A stretch of DNA of 64,000 bases from the NCBI RefSeq assembly GCF_902167145.1, contig NC_050096.1, positions 199,594,566 to 199,658,565 of the forward strand, written 5' to 3'. This stretch comes from Zea mays. Its lineage: Eukaryota; Streptophyta; Magnoliopsida; Poales; Poaceae. Positions 47,646-60,405 of the stretch are shown one piece after another. Made by a program: the position numbers and the translations under genes. Numbering within the stretch: position 1 is the first letter of the stretch; the number at the start of each line of letters is the position of its first letter. The notes under the pieces are model-generated. The model saw nothing but the letters and a program-made list of their open reading frames with translations, made no database searches and was not told where the DNA came from.

Positions 47646-49679
47646 TGTGGCGGAACCGCCCGAATTATTCCAGCTTAAGTGCCCAAGTCGCACCCTTAAG
47701 GGCAGCAACACACTTAAACAGGAATAACCCGTCAGTCCCTCGGATCTAGTCCGATAAAGCCACTTACCAGGATCGAATACCACTAGCTCACTCGAAGGTG
47801 AGGCACAGAGAAATACAATAAAACATAATACCACAAATTTAATAAGTATCATTAGTGATTACATTATCGGAGTTTCAGAAATAATAACCATAAATTTTAA
47901 TGCAGCGAAAATAACTAACGGAGAAAACCGAGTAACATGGCGAAGCCTGGCCACGCTACTTCCCCCTGGTCCTCTCCTGCGGAAGCAGTAACCCACTCGA
48001 CCGTCTATCCCGGTGGCAGGGATGAAGGCCAAGTCACACCATCAACCAATCAACCTAAGAAGTACCTGCAAAAATTATGCCACAAGCAAGGCTGAGTATA
48101 CTAATACTCAGCTAGACTTACCCGGTGTGAGGAGTCTACTCCTCTACCTCTAGACATGCAGCTGTTTGGCTGAGGGGTTTGGTTTGCCAAAAGCACTAGC
48201 TGAGTCTAAAATCAAGTTTTAGCTTTTCAAGTTTTAGTATGATCCTTTTTAAACTAGATGAGTACCTAGCTACTCATACATGATATCAAACATTTTTAAG
48301 CAATCAACCTTTTTGCCAGTCAACTCATTTTCCACTTATTACTCAATGTAGCAGCATGGATCAAGCAGTCTCATTAGCTGCGAGAAGCAGACGATTCGAA
48401 TCGAGTTTTTATCCTTGCAAGGTAAACCTAAACACACGACATGTAGGGGCACTCCGTCCCCACACACATCAACCGTCCCCATCGATTCCCTGGCAACAGA
48501 AAGGGGCTCACCGCCTTGGCGTACAATGCCTCACTGACCCCGACTGCCGTCGTGCAGTGACCGCACTTGTACCCACCATAACCGGAATGGGAGACCACGT
48601 CTCAGGTCGCGTGAGGAGGGCAATCTGCGGGCAGGTTCACTCAGGTACTAGGCTTACCGATTTACCATATTTCTCGGCATGTGTTTAGTACGTTCAAACG
48701 CTTGACACACGGTACCACACCTTAATCCTTATTCCAATTTCCGTCTCGTAGACAACGCATCCCCATGGACCGTTGTCCACAGACCACCATCATGACGATA
48801 TTAAAGTGGATACAATCAATTTCCTGACCTCGCGCGAGTGCTGGAAAAATCACTCGACTTCTACCGAGATCCCTAATTAGTAAGGCAGCTACTCGACCTA
48901 GCATACTAGTATCCATCTCAAAAGGAATCCTGAGTTAATGCAACTAGGGTTTCAAACAACTCTTACACTTAAGTGCACGGTACAAGCCTACAAACATTAA
49001 GTGTAGTAAAATAGCATATATAAACGGTTATGCATAAAACCAGGGCTTGCCTTTAATTTTTAACACTTAGATAGTGTTTGCTGGGGGAGGTTCTCGCTTG
49101 GCGAGCATCCACTGGTTAAGTTCATCTTTCCTTGGGTTGTCCTTCATCTGCATCTTGTGGTTGGCACCACATCAGTTGCTCGATCATCATCTCTCGGTCA
49201 TATATGAGATACAAGATGCATATGAATGAATATAATGAAAGTAGCACAAGGTAGCACAAGATATACAAAGACACAGTGGCGAACTAAACATTTAATTGGA
49301 AGACTCCGTAAACAACCACATGTTAGAATTAGATATCTACACTTCATCGAGCGCACAACATCAACAACACTGGAAGGACGACGATTACGACTTTTAATTA
49401 ACCAGCACAACAGGACATCACACGTATGAACATTTATTTAACTTGCTACGGCTTTTCCTTAGTTCTCCTATTGACCACACAAGAGCAACCAAGACAACGT
49501 AAGTTTAAACAGGACATAGGCATCAATAACTACAAGACTTCTATCCACAACCAACTACAGCAAGCAAGCACATTAATCACGGAACACATGTCAACCTAAG
49601 TTTAGCTATTACGATTCTATATCCGTTAAGTGCTAACTAAGCATTTTTAGTCAAAGGGGTGAACTAACAATTAATTGGG

Positions 49680-50560
49680 ACATGCAGATTTTTAGGACAG
49701 CAGCACAGCAGTTACTAGTTTTAATCATATATCTTCAAATATTAATCCAAAAATAGCAAACTAGGATTTTATGAAAAGCTTAAAAAGTGCTCTACAACTT
49801 TGGTATTGTCATTACAACATGATTCAGCACTTAGCAAGGTCAAAACGTGCTAATACAACAGCGATGTCCAGATTTGGACAGATTCAGACTTGCAACTTCA
49901 AAAATTCACAACTGAAGATTTAGACATCCAAACAGAGTGATTTTAGACTTTCTGGAAAGCTAATTAAATGTTCTACAAATTATTTATAAACATCTCAAGG
50001 TGATACCATATTTAACTAAGGATAAAAGACACTAGAAGACCTTGCTGTCCAGAATTGGACAGATTCAGTCTTCAGAATTTAAACATTCATAACTAAATCT
50101 TCAGAACACCAAAAAGAGTGATCCAAGACTTTTTGGAAAGCTCAGCAAAAGCACTACATAACTTTTATAATCACCAAGAAGTGATTCTATGTTGAACTGA
50201 ATCAAACAATTTAGTTTTCGAAATCTGTTCTGTCAGTGGACAGAACACAGCAACCAAGTTGTAAAATTCATAACACTTAAACTATCAAGCCTGTGGTTAT
50301 GAAATTTTAACACAAGCAAGATCAGAAAAGCACCTACAACTTTCTTATAATGACCATGAACAGATTGTAACATTAACTTAAACAAACAGTGCAGTTTCTG
50401 AAATCTGTACAGAAAGTGGACAGATTCAGTTACTGAATTTGTGAACAGCATAACTCCTAAACTGTCAGACCTATGGCTGTCAAATTTTAACACCAGCAAG
50501 ATAATAAAGTTATCTACCACTTTTCTATAGCACGTATCTACAGAAAACATGATTTAGTTC
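49680..50560. repeat. About 180-bp diverged tandem repeat in X, 5 copies
   Basis: A TCCAGA..TTGGACAGATTCAG-type block recurs at about 49690, 49866, 50047, 50232 and 50412. Steps are about 176-185 bp. Each is followed by TTCATAACT-like, CTTTCTGGAAAGCT-like and CTACAACTTT-like blocks. Copies are well diverged. Confidence 0.75.
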
Positions 50561-53235
50561 CTCAAACCTACAGCACGACGAAAACAGTACGTGCAGCCCA
50601 AAACAGCAACTAATAAATTCAGCTTCTAATTACTTCAAGAATTGTTGCGTTCTAGAGACTTGAATTATTTTAACACTTTACCATTTGTTGGAGTTAAAAT
50701 AACCAAGTGAGAACCAACAAGACAACTTACCAATTTTTATCCGAGTTATTTTGTACGCTAGAATCACCACACAATTAACAAACACATCCACCACAATAAT
50801 CGGACCCGGTACATATACATGTATCGATGCGCCCTTCACACACTAATTTGCATTTTAAATTTAGACATCACATGAACACTACTACTTTTCATCCGCGATC
50901 ATAAACATACGCATTTAGACTACAACATCCCAAACGGGTGCGAGAACACTAGTTTAACCCCATGATTATTCCCTTAATCAATTTAACTACTTAATCGGCA
51001 TCGACCGACTTAACCTTCATCTCGACGGTCCGAGCACCACAATTCGAGAACTTCTACCTAGACATCTAGCATCACATGCCGAGCCTACTACTTCACGTTG
51101 CAATTCATACAGATCCACAAGGTGACAATAATAACACACAAGCAATCGACCTTTCTCTACGACCTTCAGTTAGGTCACCAACCGACGACATGATGACTAC
51201 GAAGGCATGCCACCATTTCATCACACTCATTCATCGCCTATATGCGCACTAATTCTTTTCTTGCGACACATGCACTCACAATCAATCCACACTACACAAA
51301 ATACACTTATTTGCGAATCACAATTTAAGGAACGCCTAACGCGTATAGACTCGACTTATAATTATAGAGGAAGTGATGACTACTTACGACATGTCATCAC
51401 CTCTCCACATAAGCCCAAACAATTTCTACTAATGACTAAGAGTTCTAAGTATTAAACACACTGTTACTTCCCATACGCAATTAAATCTCAACTTAACACT
51501 AGTGACACCAATGGATTTTTATTAAACTCATCCTGTGCATAACCTTGTCTCGCATACAACCATATGGTGGCGTGCACTCGAGACACTTCAATCAATGTGG
51601 TGCGACCATTAATATATGAACTCTAATACTCATGTTTTAATAATTCATCCTCTACACAACTAGCATTTTCTAAACTACTCATCAGATCAATAAATATACT
51701 CCCTATATAATCATGAATCCCATCACATTGCATAAAACAATTATACTTTTCACACACATATAACCACATGCACATCATCGACCAAAACATAATTAGACAA
51801 CTACAAATCGCGCACATCAATTAACCTCTTGTTCTCCAATCGCAAACGCGATCCTACCAATGCGCATAATCGAAACATTTTACACAAATCCATTCAAATT
51901 AATTAAACGAGTCGATCGAGAGCGACATGCATCGGCTCACCATAAACAAACCCAATCGGCGTTTGCAAGAACGACGGTGATTCCGATTTGTGCATCGCTA
52001 CGACATCGACGAGCGTCGAGCGGCTTGCCTTCTCCACGCAAAACACGGGGTTCTCTCCTCCACAAAAATAAAACAAAGCAGCACACATACATAATTAATC
52101 ATAGGAAAATAATGTCGATGCGGAATCGAACAAGGAGTGTCGCGGTCTCACCGGGGTGAACGACGACGACGGGGCTGCGCAAAACAGCAAACACCCAGCG
52201 GGCATCCCGACGTGTTGTTCGCTGCGCAGCAATCACGAGAGCGATGACTCGCGACGAGGAAGTGGAGAATGAACTGGAGGGCTGCTGCGCCGATTTTTCT
52301 TGCCGGCATCCAAAAAGGGAGGGCTCGACGAGCAGCGCCAATGGGAGAGGACGAAGAAAGGCTGTGCAGAATTGCTGCTCGGCCATGGAGATGTGGTCGG
52401 GGCGAGCAGCGGCTAGGGCGCCCCGCAGCGAGCTCGCGTGCAGGGAACAAATGCGGCTTGTTGGAGGCTGGAAGCCGGCTGGTTTTCCATGGGAGGTGAG
52501 CGCTGCTGCGCAGTAGATAGAAGAGGAGCAGGGGGCGCTGGTCTGCAACAGAGAGGCGATGAGCTAGAGGGGAAAGGCAGAGGTCACCATGGGGAAGAGG
52601 CTCTCTGCTGGAAAAAATCTAGGCGTCACGGCTGGGAGCAGGGGGCTCGGCCTCCATGGGGAAGAAGGCTCCTGCGCTGGCTGTCTGGGGAGGGTGAGAG
52701 GAGGCTGAGAGAAGATGTAGCAGGGAGTGGGGGCGCCATGAGGAGGAGCTTCGGCGGCTCTGAAAAATGGATCTCGCGCCATGGAGAGGAGGGTCGAGCT
52801 ACTGCAATCCATGGAAGAAGAAGGGGCGCTGGGGAGGGAATGGAGCTGTTGCTCGGCCATAGGGAAGAAGGGGGAGGGGCGCCAAGGTTGGGAGCTCGGC
52901 TGCTCGAGCTTCACCGGCGCCATGGATCCAGGGAGAATGACGTTGCTCTGCCCTGCGCGCACAGGAGCATGGGGAGGCGACATCCATGGATGCTTCTGCC
53001 ACTGCGCAAGGGAAGCTAGGGGGAAGGGGGGCGCCTATGGGGGCCCTGCTCCCGCGCTGGCGTGCTGCTGCATTCCAGGGAGCCGAGTGGAGGACGCCAG
53101 GAGGTGCTTCGACACGTTGGGGAAGAAGGGCGCCCTGCAGGGGTAGCACGCCGGCTGAAAGGAGAAGAGAGGGAGAAATGTGGTGGCGGCTAGGGGTGGG
53201 AATGCAAAATTTTCAAGTGCAAGGGTGAGGGATCC

Positions 53236-53245
53236 GTATTTATAG
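53236..53245 (-). promoter_or_regulatory. TATA box of X
   Basis: The minus strand reads CTATAAATAC, about 770 bp from the proposed LTR start. Confidence 0.55.
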
Positions 53246-54011
53246 AGGAGTCATAGGGTTAGGGTTTGAGGGCTGGTTGCTTAGTGGAGAAGAAAGAGTT
53301 GCTGCTATACTAAGGAACCTGAAAATATCCCTGGATTTGAGTGGCGAATCATCTGTGAGAAAAACTCGAACCGGTGTGACGAACGAAAAATAAACCAGCG
53401 TCTAGATGACAGACGATTGAGTGCTTAATTTGGATCGAGAATTTGGATTTTGGCGTCACGTTGAAATTCTCTCGCGCACTATTTTAGAAACAAATTTTTA
53501 TCTCAAAAATTTTATCGACTATGGATTTTTAGTCGGGGAAGGCCAATCGTGACATTTAAAAATCGTTGTCGATACGAGTTTTTTTTCCAATTCGGTTCAG
53601 ACACAAGATATTTGGCCGAGTCGGATAAAATTGATTGGAGGACGACATATTGAGCATTCCGTTTGAGAGTACGGATCTGAATAAAATAGTCGAACATAGA
53701 TCAAGGTTCGAAAAATTAGACTCGGGCTCAGACCAAATAACAGCCGTCGAGAGTTTGATTAAATGAGCTTCATATGAGATTTATAATTCGAGAATGATTT
53801 TTGAGTTCGCATTTGTGCCGAGGATAAAGTTTTAACAGGCTCCAAAATTGGCCTTCTGTGAGACTGAGTAACTCCGAATTCGGTAAAACGTGAATGAATA
53901 ATCTGGATAATTAGGGACATAGGCGAGCGAGAAATAGAAAATTTTTACTGAGCATCCGAGATGAGGACAAATCTCGCGACGTAACACGAAACTGACACCT
54001 GGGGTGTCACA

Positions 54012-55980
54012 GTGCATAGGTTTCACCGAAATCCAAACCTTCGACTTGAGAGTATCCTTTGGCCACAAGTCGGGCTTTGTTCCTTGTCACCACACCATGC
54101 TCGTCTTGCTTGTTGCGGAACACCCATTTGGTTCCTACAACATTTTGATTAGGACGTGGAACCAAATGCCATACCTCATTCCTAGTGAAGTTGTTGAGCT
54201 CCTCTTGCATCGCCACCACCCAATCCGAATCTTGTAGTGCTTCCTCTACCCTGTGTGGCTCAATAGAGGAAACAAAAGAGTAATGCTCACAAAAATGAGC
54301 AACACGAGATCTAGTGGTTACCCCCTTTTGGATGTCGCCGAGGATGGTGTCGACGGGGTGATCTCGTTGGATTGCTTGGTGGACTCTTGGGTGTGGCGGC
54401 CTTGGTTCATCATCCTCCTTGTCTTGATCATTTGCATCTCCCCCTTGATCATTGTCGTTATCTTGAGGTGGCTCGTCTCTTTGATCTTTTTCTTCATCAA
54501 CTTGAGCCTCATCCTCATTTTGAGTTGGTAGAGATTCTTGCGTGGAGGAGGATGGTTGATCTTGTGCATTTGGAGGCTCTTCGGATTCCTTAGGACACAC
54601 ATCTCCAATGGACATGTTCCTAAGCGCGATGCACGGAGCCTCTTCATCACCTATCTCATCAAGATCAACTTGCTCTACTTGAGAGCCGTTAGTCTCATCA
54701 AACACAACGTCACAAGAAACTTCAAATTGTCCTGAGGACTTGTTAAAGACTCTATATGCCCTTGTGTTTGAATCATATCCTAGTAAAAAAGCCTTCTACA
54801 GTCTTAGGAGCAAATTTAGATTTTCTACCTCTTTTAACAAGAATAAAGCATTTGCTACCAAAGACTCTAAAATATGAAATATTGGGCTTTTTACCGGTTA
54901 GGAGTTCATATGATGTCTTCTTGAGGATTCGGTGTAGATATAACCGGTTGATGGCGTAGCAAGCGGTGTTGACCGCCTCGGCCCAAAACCGATCCGAAGT
55001 CTTGTACTCATCAAGCATGGTTCTTGCCATGTCCAATAGAGTTCTATTCTTCCTCTCCACTATACCATTTTGTTGTGGCGTGTAGGGAGAAGAGAACTCA
55101 TGCTTGATGCCCTCCTCCTCAAGGAAGCCTTCAATTTGAGAGTTCTTGAACTCTGTCCCGTTGTCGCTTCTAATTTTCTTGATCCTTAAGCCGAACTCAT
55201 TTTGAGCCCGTCTCAAGAATCCCTTTAAGGTTTCTTGGGTATGAGATTTTTCCTGCAAAAAGAATACCCCAAGTGAAGCGAGAATAGTCATCCACAATAA
55301 CTAGACAGTACTTACTCCCGCCGATGCTTATGTAAGCAATCGGGCCGAATAGATCCATGTGTAGGAGCTCCAGTGGCCTGTCGGTCGTCATGATGTTATT
55401 ATGTGGATGATGGGTACCAACTTGCTTCCCTACTTGGCATGCGCTACAAATCCTATCTTTCTCAAAATGAACATTTGTTAGTCCTAAAATGTGTTCTCCC
55501 TTTAGAAGTTTATGAAGATTCTTCATCCCAACATGGGCTAGTCGGCGGTGCCAGAGCCAACCCATGTTAGTCTTAGCAATTAAGCAAGTGTCGAGTTCAG
55601 CTCTATCAAAATCTACTAAGTATAGCTGACCCTCTAACACTCCCTTAAATGCTACTGAATCATCACTTCTTCTAAAGACAGTGACACCTACATCAGTAAA
55701 TAGACAGTTGTAGCCCATTTGACATAATTGAGAAACGGAAAGCAAATTGTAATCTAAAGAATCTACAAGAAAAAACATTGGAAATGGAATGGTCAGGTGA
55801 TATAGCAATTTTAACCAATCCTTTGACCAAACCTTGGTTTCCATCCCCGAATGTGATAGCTCGTTGGGGATCCTGGTTTTTCTCATAGGAGGAGAACATT
55901 TTCTTCTCCCCTGTCATGTGGTTTGTGCACCCGCTGTCGATGATCCAACTTGAGCCCCCGGATGCATAAACCTACAAAAC
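54012..55980 (-). pseudogene. Element D pol, 5' part: protease, integrase, start of RT
   Basis: Protease, HHCC and DDE integrase blocks, the acidic linker (DQPSSSTQESLPTQNEDEAQ) and the RT entry ([26 protein letters not shown]) are all present in order. Three one-base gains, each in a short homopolymer, shift the frame: near 55773 (A run), 55268 (C run) and 54786 (A run). It ends at the X insertion in the [12 protein letters not shown] block. Confidence 0.9.
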
Positions 55981-55984
55981 ATGT

Positions 55985-58621
55985 TTAGTTCTTGACTTTA
56001 GGTACCCAAATGGTTTTGGGTCCTTTGGCATTAGATACAAGAACTTTGGGTACCCAAACACAAGTTTTTGATCCCTTGTGTTTGCCCCCAACATACTTGG
56101 CAACTACCTTGCCGGATTTGTTAGTTAAAACATAGGATGCATCAAAAGTTTTAAATGAAATGTTATGATCATTTGATGCACTAGGAGTTTTCTTTTTAGG
56201 CAACTTAGCACAGGTTGGTTGCCTAGAACTAGATGTCTCACCCTTATACGTAAAAGCATGATTGGGGCCAGAGTGAGACTTCCTAGAGTGAATTCTCCTA
56301 ATTTTGCTCTCGGGATAACCAGCAGGGTACAAAATGTAACCCTCGTTATCCTGAGGCATGGGAGCCTTGCCCTTAACAAAATTAGACAATTTCTTAGGAG
56401 GGGCATTAAGTTTGACATTGCCTCCCTGTTGGAAGCCAATGCCATCCTTAATGTCAGGGCGTCTCCCACTATAAAGCATACTACGAGCAAATTTAAATTT
56501 TTCATTTTCAATTTCATGCTCGGCTATTTTTGCATCTAATTTAGCTATATGATCATTTTGTTTTTTAATTAAAGCCATATGATCATGAATGGCATTAATA
56601 TCAACATCTCTACATCTAGTGCAAATAGTAGTGTGCTCAATGGTAGATGTAGATGGTTTGCAAGATTTTAATTCTACAACCTTAGCATGCAATATATCAT
56701 TTTTACTTCTAAGGTTGGAAATGGTAGCATTGCAAACATCAAAATCTTTAGCCTTAGCAAGCAATTTTTCATTTTCATTCCTAAAGCTAGCAAGAGATAT
56801 GTTCAATTCTTCAATCTTAGCAAGCAAATCATCATTATCATTTTTAAGATTGGGAATTGAAACATTACAAGCAGTAGAATCAACCTTAGCTAACAAATTA
56901 GCATTCTCATTTCTAAGGTTGTCAATGGTCTCATGGCAAGTGCTTAGCTCACTAGATAATTTTTCACATTTTTCAACTTCTAGAGCATAAGCATTTTTAA
57001 CTTTAACATGCTTTTTGTTTTCCTTGATTAGGAAGTCCTCTTGGGTGTCCAAGAGGTCATCCTTCTCATGGATGGCACTAATCAATTCATTTAGCTTCTC
57101 TTTTTGTTGCATGTTTAAGTTGGCAAAAAGAGTACGCAAATTATCTTCCTCATCACTAGCATTATCATCACTAGAGGATTCATATCTAGTGGAGGATTTA
57201 GATTTAACCTTCTTCTTTTTGTCGTCCTTTGCCATGAGGCACTTGTGGCCGACGTTGGGGAAGAGAAGTCCCTTGGTGACGGCGATGTTGGCGGCGTCCT
57301 CGTCGTCGGAGGAGTCGCTAGAGCTTTCGTCGGAGTCCCACTCGCGACAAACATGGGCATCGCCGCCCTTCTTCTTGTAGTACCTCTTCTTCTCCTTTCT
57401 TCTCCCCTTCTTGTTGTCGCCCCTGTCACTATCACTAGAAATAGGACATTTTGCTATAAAATGACCGGGCTTACCACACTTGTAGCAAACCTTCTTCGAG
57501 CGGGGCTTGTAATCTTTCCCCCTCCTTTGCTTGAGGATTTGGCGGAAGCTTTTGATGACAAGCGCCATTTCCTCGTTGTCGAGCTTGGAGGCGTCAATGG
57601 GTGTTCTACTCGGTGTAGACTCCTCCTCCTTCTCCTCCGTCGACTTAAATGCGACCGGTTGTGCTTCGGATGTGGAGGGACCGTCAAGCTCGTTGATCTT
57701 CCGTGAGCCCTTGATCATAAATTCAAAGCTCACAAAATTCCCGATTACTTCCTCGGGAGTCATTAGTGTATATCTTGGATTACCACGAATTAATTGTACT
57801 TGAGTAGGGTTAAGGAAAATAAGTGATCTTAGAATAACCTTAACCACCTCGTGGTCATCCCATTTCTTGCTCCCGAGGTTGCGCACTTGATTCACCAAGG
57901 TTTTGAGCCAGTTGTACATGTCTTGTGGCTCCTCCCCTTGGCGAAGACGGAAGCGACCGAGCTCCCCCTCGATCGTTTCCCGTTTGGTGATTTTGGTGAG
58001 TTCATCACCCTCGTGCGCGGTCTTGAGCACGTCCCAAACTTCCTTGGTGCTCTTTAATCCTTGCACCTTGTTGTACTCCTCCCTACTTAGAGAGGCAAGG
58101 AGTATGGTTGTGGCTTGGGATTTGAAGTGCTCGATTTGGGCCACTTCGTCCTCATCATAATCCTCATCCCCTACGGATGGTACCTGTGCTCCAAACTCAA
58201 CAACATTCCATATACTTTTGTGGAGTGAGGTTAGATGAAATTTCATTAAATCACTCCACCTAGCATAATCTTCACCGTCAAAGGTTGGCGGTTTGCCTAA
58301 TGGAACGGAAAGTAATGGAGTATGTCTAGAAGTGCGAGGGTAATGTAAGGGGATCTTACTAAACTTCTTGCGCTCATGGCGCTTAGAAGTTACGGAGGGC
58401 GCGTCGGAGCCGAAGGTGGAAGGTGATGAAGTGTCGGTCTTGTAGTAGACCACCTTCCTCATCTTCTTTATCTTGTCGCCACTCCGATGCGACTTGCGGG
58501 AAGAAGCTTTCTTCTCCTTCCCCTTTCCCTTTTTGCGGGACTCTTCCGATGAAGCTTTCCTGTGGCTTGTAGCGGGCTTGTCACCGGTCTCCATCTCCTT
58601 CTTGGCGTGTTCTCCCGACAT
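55985..58621 (-). CDS. Element D gag, intact (878 aa)
   Basis: Structural protein of a Sirevirus-like copia element. ATG at 58621 lies 35 bp from the primer site and the frame is open to the stop at 55985. In order: a Lys/Ser-rich leader (residues 1-90), the gag core (KPPTFDGEDYARWSDLM, then EYNKVQGLKSTKEVWDVL), one zinc knuckle CYKCGKPGHFIAKC at residues 379-392, a basic GRRKEKKRYYKKKGG stretch and acidic Ser-rich runs. A coiled coil follows (NELISAIHEKDDLLDTQED; repeated NEN/LKN units), then a second Cys pair (ICTRC) and a basic tail. The same protein is broken in B and C, so D is the best reference copy in the window. pol follows in another frame. Confidence 0.9.
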   Translation of the reverse strand: MSGEHAKKEMETGDKPATSHRKASSEESRKKGKGKEKKASSRKSHRSGDKIKKMRKVVYYKTDTSSPSTFGSDAPSVTSKRHERKKFSKIPLHYPRTSRHTPLLSVPLGKPPTFDGEDYARWSDLMKFHLTSLHKSIWNVVEFGAQVPSVGDEDYDEDEVAQIEHFKSQATTILLASLSREEYNKVQGLKSTKEVWDVLKTAHEGDELTKITKRETIEGELGRFRLRQGEEPQDMYNWLKTLVNQVRNLGSKKWDDHEVVKVILRSLIFLNPTQVQLIRGNPRYTLMTPEEVIGNFVSFEFMIKGSRKINELDGPSTSEAQPVAFKSTEEKEEESTPSRTPIDASKLDNEEMALVIKSFRQILKQRRGKDYKPRSKKVCYKCGKPGHFIAKCPISSDSDRGDNKKGRRKEKKRYYKKKGGDAHVCREWDSDESSSDSSDDEDAANIAVTKGLLFPNVGHKCLMAKDDKKKKVKSKSSTRYESSSDDNASDEEDNLRTLFANLNMQQKEKLNELISAIHEKDDLLDTQEDFLIKENKKHVKVKNAYALEVEKCEKLSSELSTCHETIDNLRNENANLLAKVDSTACNVSIPNLKNDNDDLLAKIEELNISLASFRNENEKLLAKAKDFDVCNATISNLRSKNDILHAKVVELKSCKPSTSTIEHTTICTRCRDVDINAIHDHMALIKKQNDHIAKLDAKIAEHEIENEKFKFARSMLYSGRRPDIKDGIGFQQGGNVKLNAPPKKLSNFVKGKAPMPQDNEGYILYPAGYPESKIRRIHSRKSHSGPNHAFTYKGETSSSRQPTCAKLPKKKTPSASNDHNISFKTFDASYVLTNKSGKVVAKYVGGKHKGSKTCVWVPKVLVSNAKGPKTIWVPKVKN

Positions 58622-58655
58622 CACTTCGAGCGGTTAGGCTCTAATGAAGCACCAG

Positions 58656-58667
58656 GCTCTCATACCA
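58656..58667 (-). other. Primer binding site of element D, one mismatch
   Basis: The minus strand reads TGGTATGAGAGC, where A, B and C have TGGTATCAGAGC. Confidence 0.9.
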
Positions 58668-58669
58668 AT

Positions 58670-59963
58670 TGAAAGTCGCCTAGAGGGGGGGTGAATAGGG
58701 CGAAACTGAAATTTACAAAGTTAATCACAACTACAAGCCGGGTTAGCGTTAGAAATATAATCAAGTCCGCAAGAGAGGGTGCAAAACAAATCGTAAGCGA
58801 ATAAAGAGTATGACACGCGGATTTGTTTTATTGAGGTTCGGTTCTCGCAAACCTACTCCCCGTTGAGGTGGTCACAAAGACCGGGTCTCTTTCAACCCTT
58901 TCCCTCTCTCAAACGGTCCCTCGGACCGAGTGAGCTTTCTCTTCTCAAATCAACCGGGAACAAAACTTCCCCGCAACGACCACCACACAATTGGTGTCTC
59001 TTGCCTTGGTTACAAGTGAGTTTTGATCACAAGAAAAGAATGAGAAGAAAGCAATCCAAGCGCAAGAGCTCAAAAGAACACGACAAATCACTCTCACTAG
59101 TCACTAATGCTTTTGTGGAATTGGGAGAGGATTTGATCACTTGGGTGTGTCTTGTATTGAATGCCTAGCTCTTGTAAGTGGTTGGAAGTTGGAAAACTTG
59201 GATGACTTGAATGTGGGGTGGTTGGGGGTATTTATAACCCCAACCACCAAACTAGCCGTTTGGTGGGGCTGTCTATCGCATGGTGCACCGGACAGTCCGG
59301 TGCACACCAGACAGTGTCCGGTGCGCCAGCCACGTCACCAGGCCGTTGGGTTCCGACCGTTGGAGCTCTGACTTCTAGGCCGGCCTGGATGTCCGGTGGC
59401 ACACCGGACATGCACTGTAGAGTGTCCAATGCGCCACTTCGCGCGTGCCTGACTTCTGCGCGCTCTGGCGCGCATTTAATGCTGTAGCAGGTGATCGTTG
59501 GCGTCGAATAGTCGTTGCTCCGCTGGCTCACCGGACAGTCCGGTGTACACCGGACATATCCGGTGAATTATAGCGGAGCAAATTCCCGAAGCAGGCGAGT
59601 TCTAGAGTCGCTCTTCCCTGGGGCACCGGACACTGTCCGGTGTACACCGGACAGTCCGGTGAATTATAGCGGAGCGCCTCTGGATTTTCCCGAAGGTGAG
59701 GAGTTCAGCGTGAAGTCCCCTGGTGCACCGGACACTGTCCGGTGGCACACCGGACAGTCCGGTGCGCCAGACCAGGGCACACTTCGGTTATCCCTTTACT
59801 CTTTTGTTGAACCCAATTCTTGGTCTTTTTATTGGCTAAGTGTGAACCTTTAGCACCTGTATAACTTATACACTAGAGCAAACTAGTTAGTCCAATTATT
59901 TGTGTTGGGCAATTCAACCACCAAAATCATTTAGGAACTAGGTGTAAGCCTAATTCCCTTTCA
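58670..59963 (-). repeat. 5' LTR of element D
   Basis: 1,294 bp, the same ends as the 3' LTR, with the TATA core in the hairpin GGTTGGGGGTATTTATAACC near 59220-59239. Confidence 0.95.
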
Positions 59964-60357
59964 GTGAGGTTAGGTGATATCGCATCATATCACTCCACCT
60001 AGCATAATGTTCACCATCAAACGTTGGTGGTTTGCCTAATGGGACGGAAAGTAAAGGCGTATGTTTAGGAATGCGAGGATAGCGTAGGGGGGTCTTACTA
60101 AACTTCTTGCGCTCATGGCGCTTAAACGTTACGGACGGCGTGTCGGAGCCGGAGGTGGATGGCGACGAGGAGTCGGTCTCGTAGTAGACCACCTTCCTCA
60201 TCTTCTTCTTGTCACCGCTCCGACGCGACTTGTGTGAAGGGGATTCCTTTTCCTTCCCCTTCCCTTTGTTGTAGGACTCTCCCGATGGAGCCTTCCCGTG
60301 GCTTGTTGCGGGCTTCTCGCCGGTCACCATCTCCTTCTTGGCGTGATCTCCCGACAT
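59964..60357 (-). pseudogene. Element C gag, N-terminal part
   Basis: ATG at 60357 is 35 bp from the primer site. It reads MSGDHAKKEM, a basic Ser-rich leader, then KPPTFDGEHYARWSDMM and stops where D is inserted (GTGAG duplicated at 44238-44242 and 59964-59968). Confidence 0.9.
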
Positions 60358-60391
60358 CACTTCGAGCGGTTAGGCTCTAATGAAGCACCGG

Positions 60392-60403
60392 GCTCTGATA
60401 CCA
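60392..60403 (-). other. Primer binding site of element C
   Basis: The minus strand reads TGGTATCAGAGC, two bases inside the 5' LTR. Confidence 0.95.
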
Positions 60404-60405
60404 AT

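Larger units (their letters stand above)
47646..54011 (-). mobile_element. Element X: 6.37-kb solo LTR nested in D
   Basis: Read on the minus strand it begins TGTGACACCCCAGGTGTC and ends GGCGGTTCCGCCACA, so it has TG..CA ends. The flanks are GTGCA at 47641-47645 and 54012-54016, a perfect 5-bp duplication of D's RT codons. A TATA box (CTATAAATAC, minus strand) lies at 53245-53236. No primer site, pol motif or internal copy of either end is visible, which fits a solo LTR left by recombination of a long-LTR element, possibly of the Tekay/Del chromovirus type. A GC-rich stretch at 52140-53230 has short frames only. The great length for one LTR is unusual. Confidence 0.75.
44243..59963 (-). mobile_element. 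Element D: Sirevirus-like copia element nested in C
   Basis: Inserted in C's gag with GTGAG on both sides. The 3' LTR is at 44243-45534 (1,292 bp) and the 5' LTR at 58670-59963 (1,294 bp). The internal order on the minus strand is gag, pol, polypurine tracts. pol is split by the solo LTR X. Without X the element is about 9.35 kb. gag is intact; pol has three small frameshifts. Confidence 0.95.

Noticed and set aside
52438..53019. 193-codon plus-strand frame in X
   Set aside because: GC-rich, overlaps equally long frames on the other strand and lies within the proposed LTR of X; no motif.
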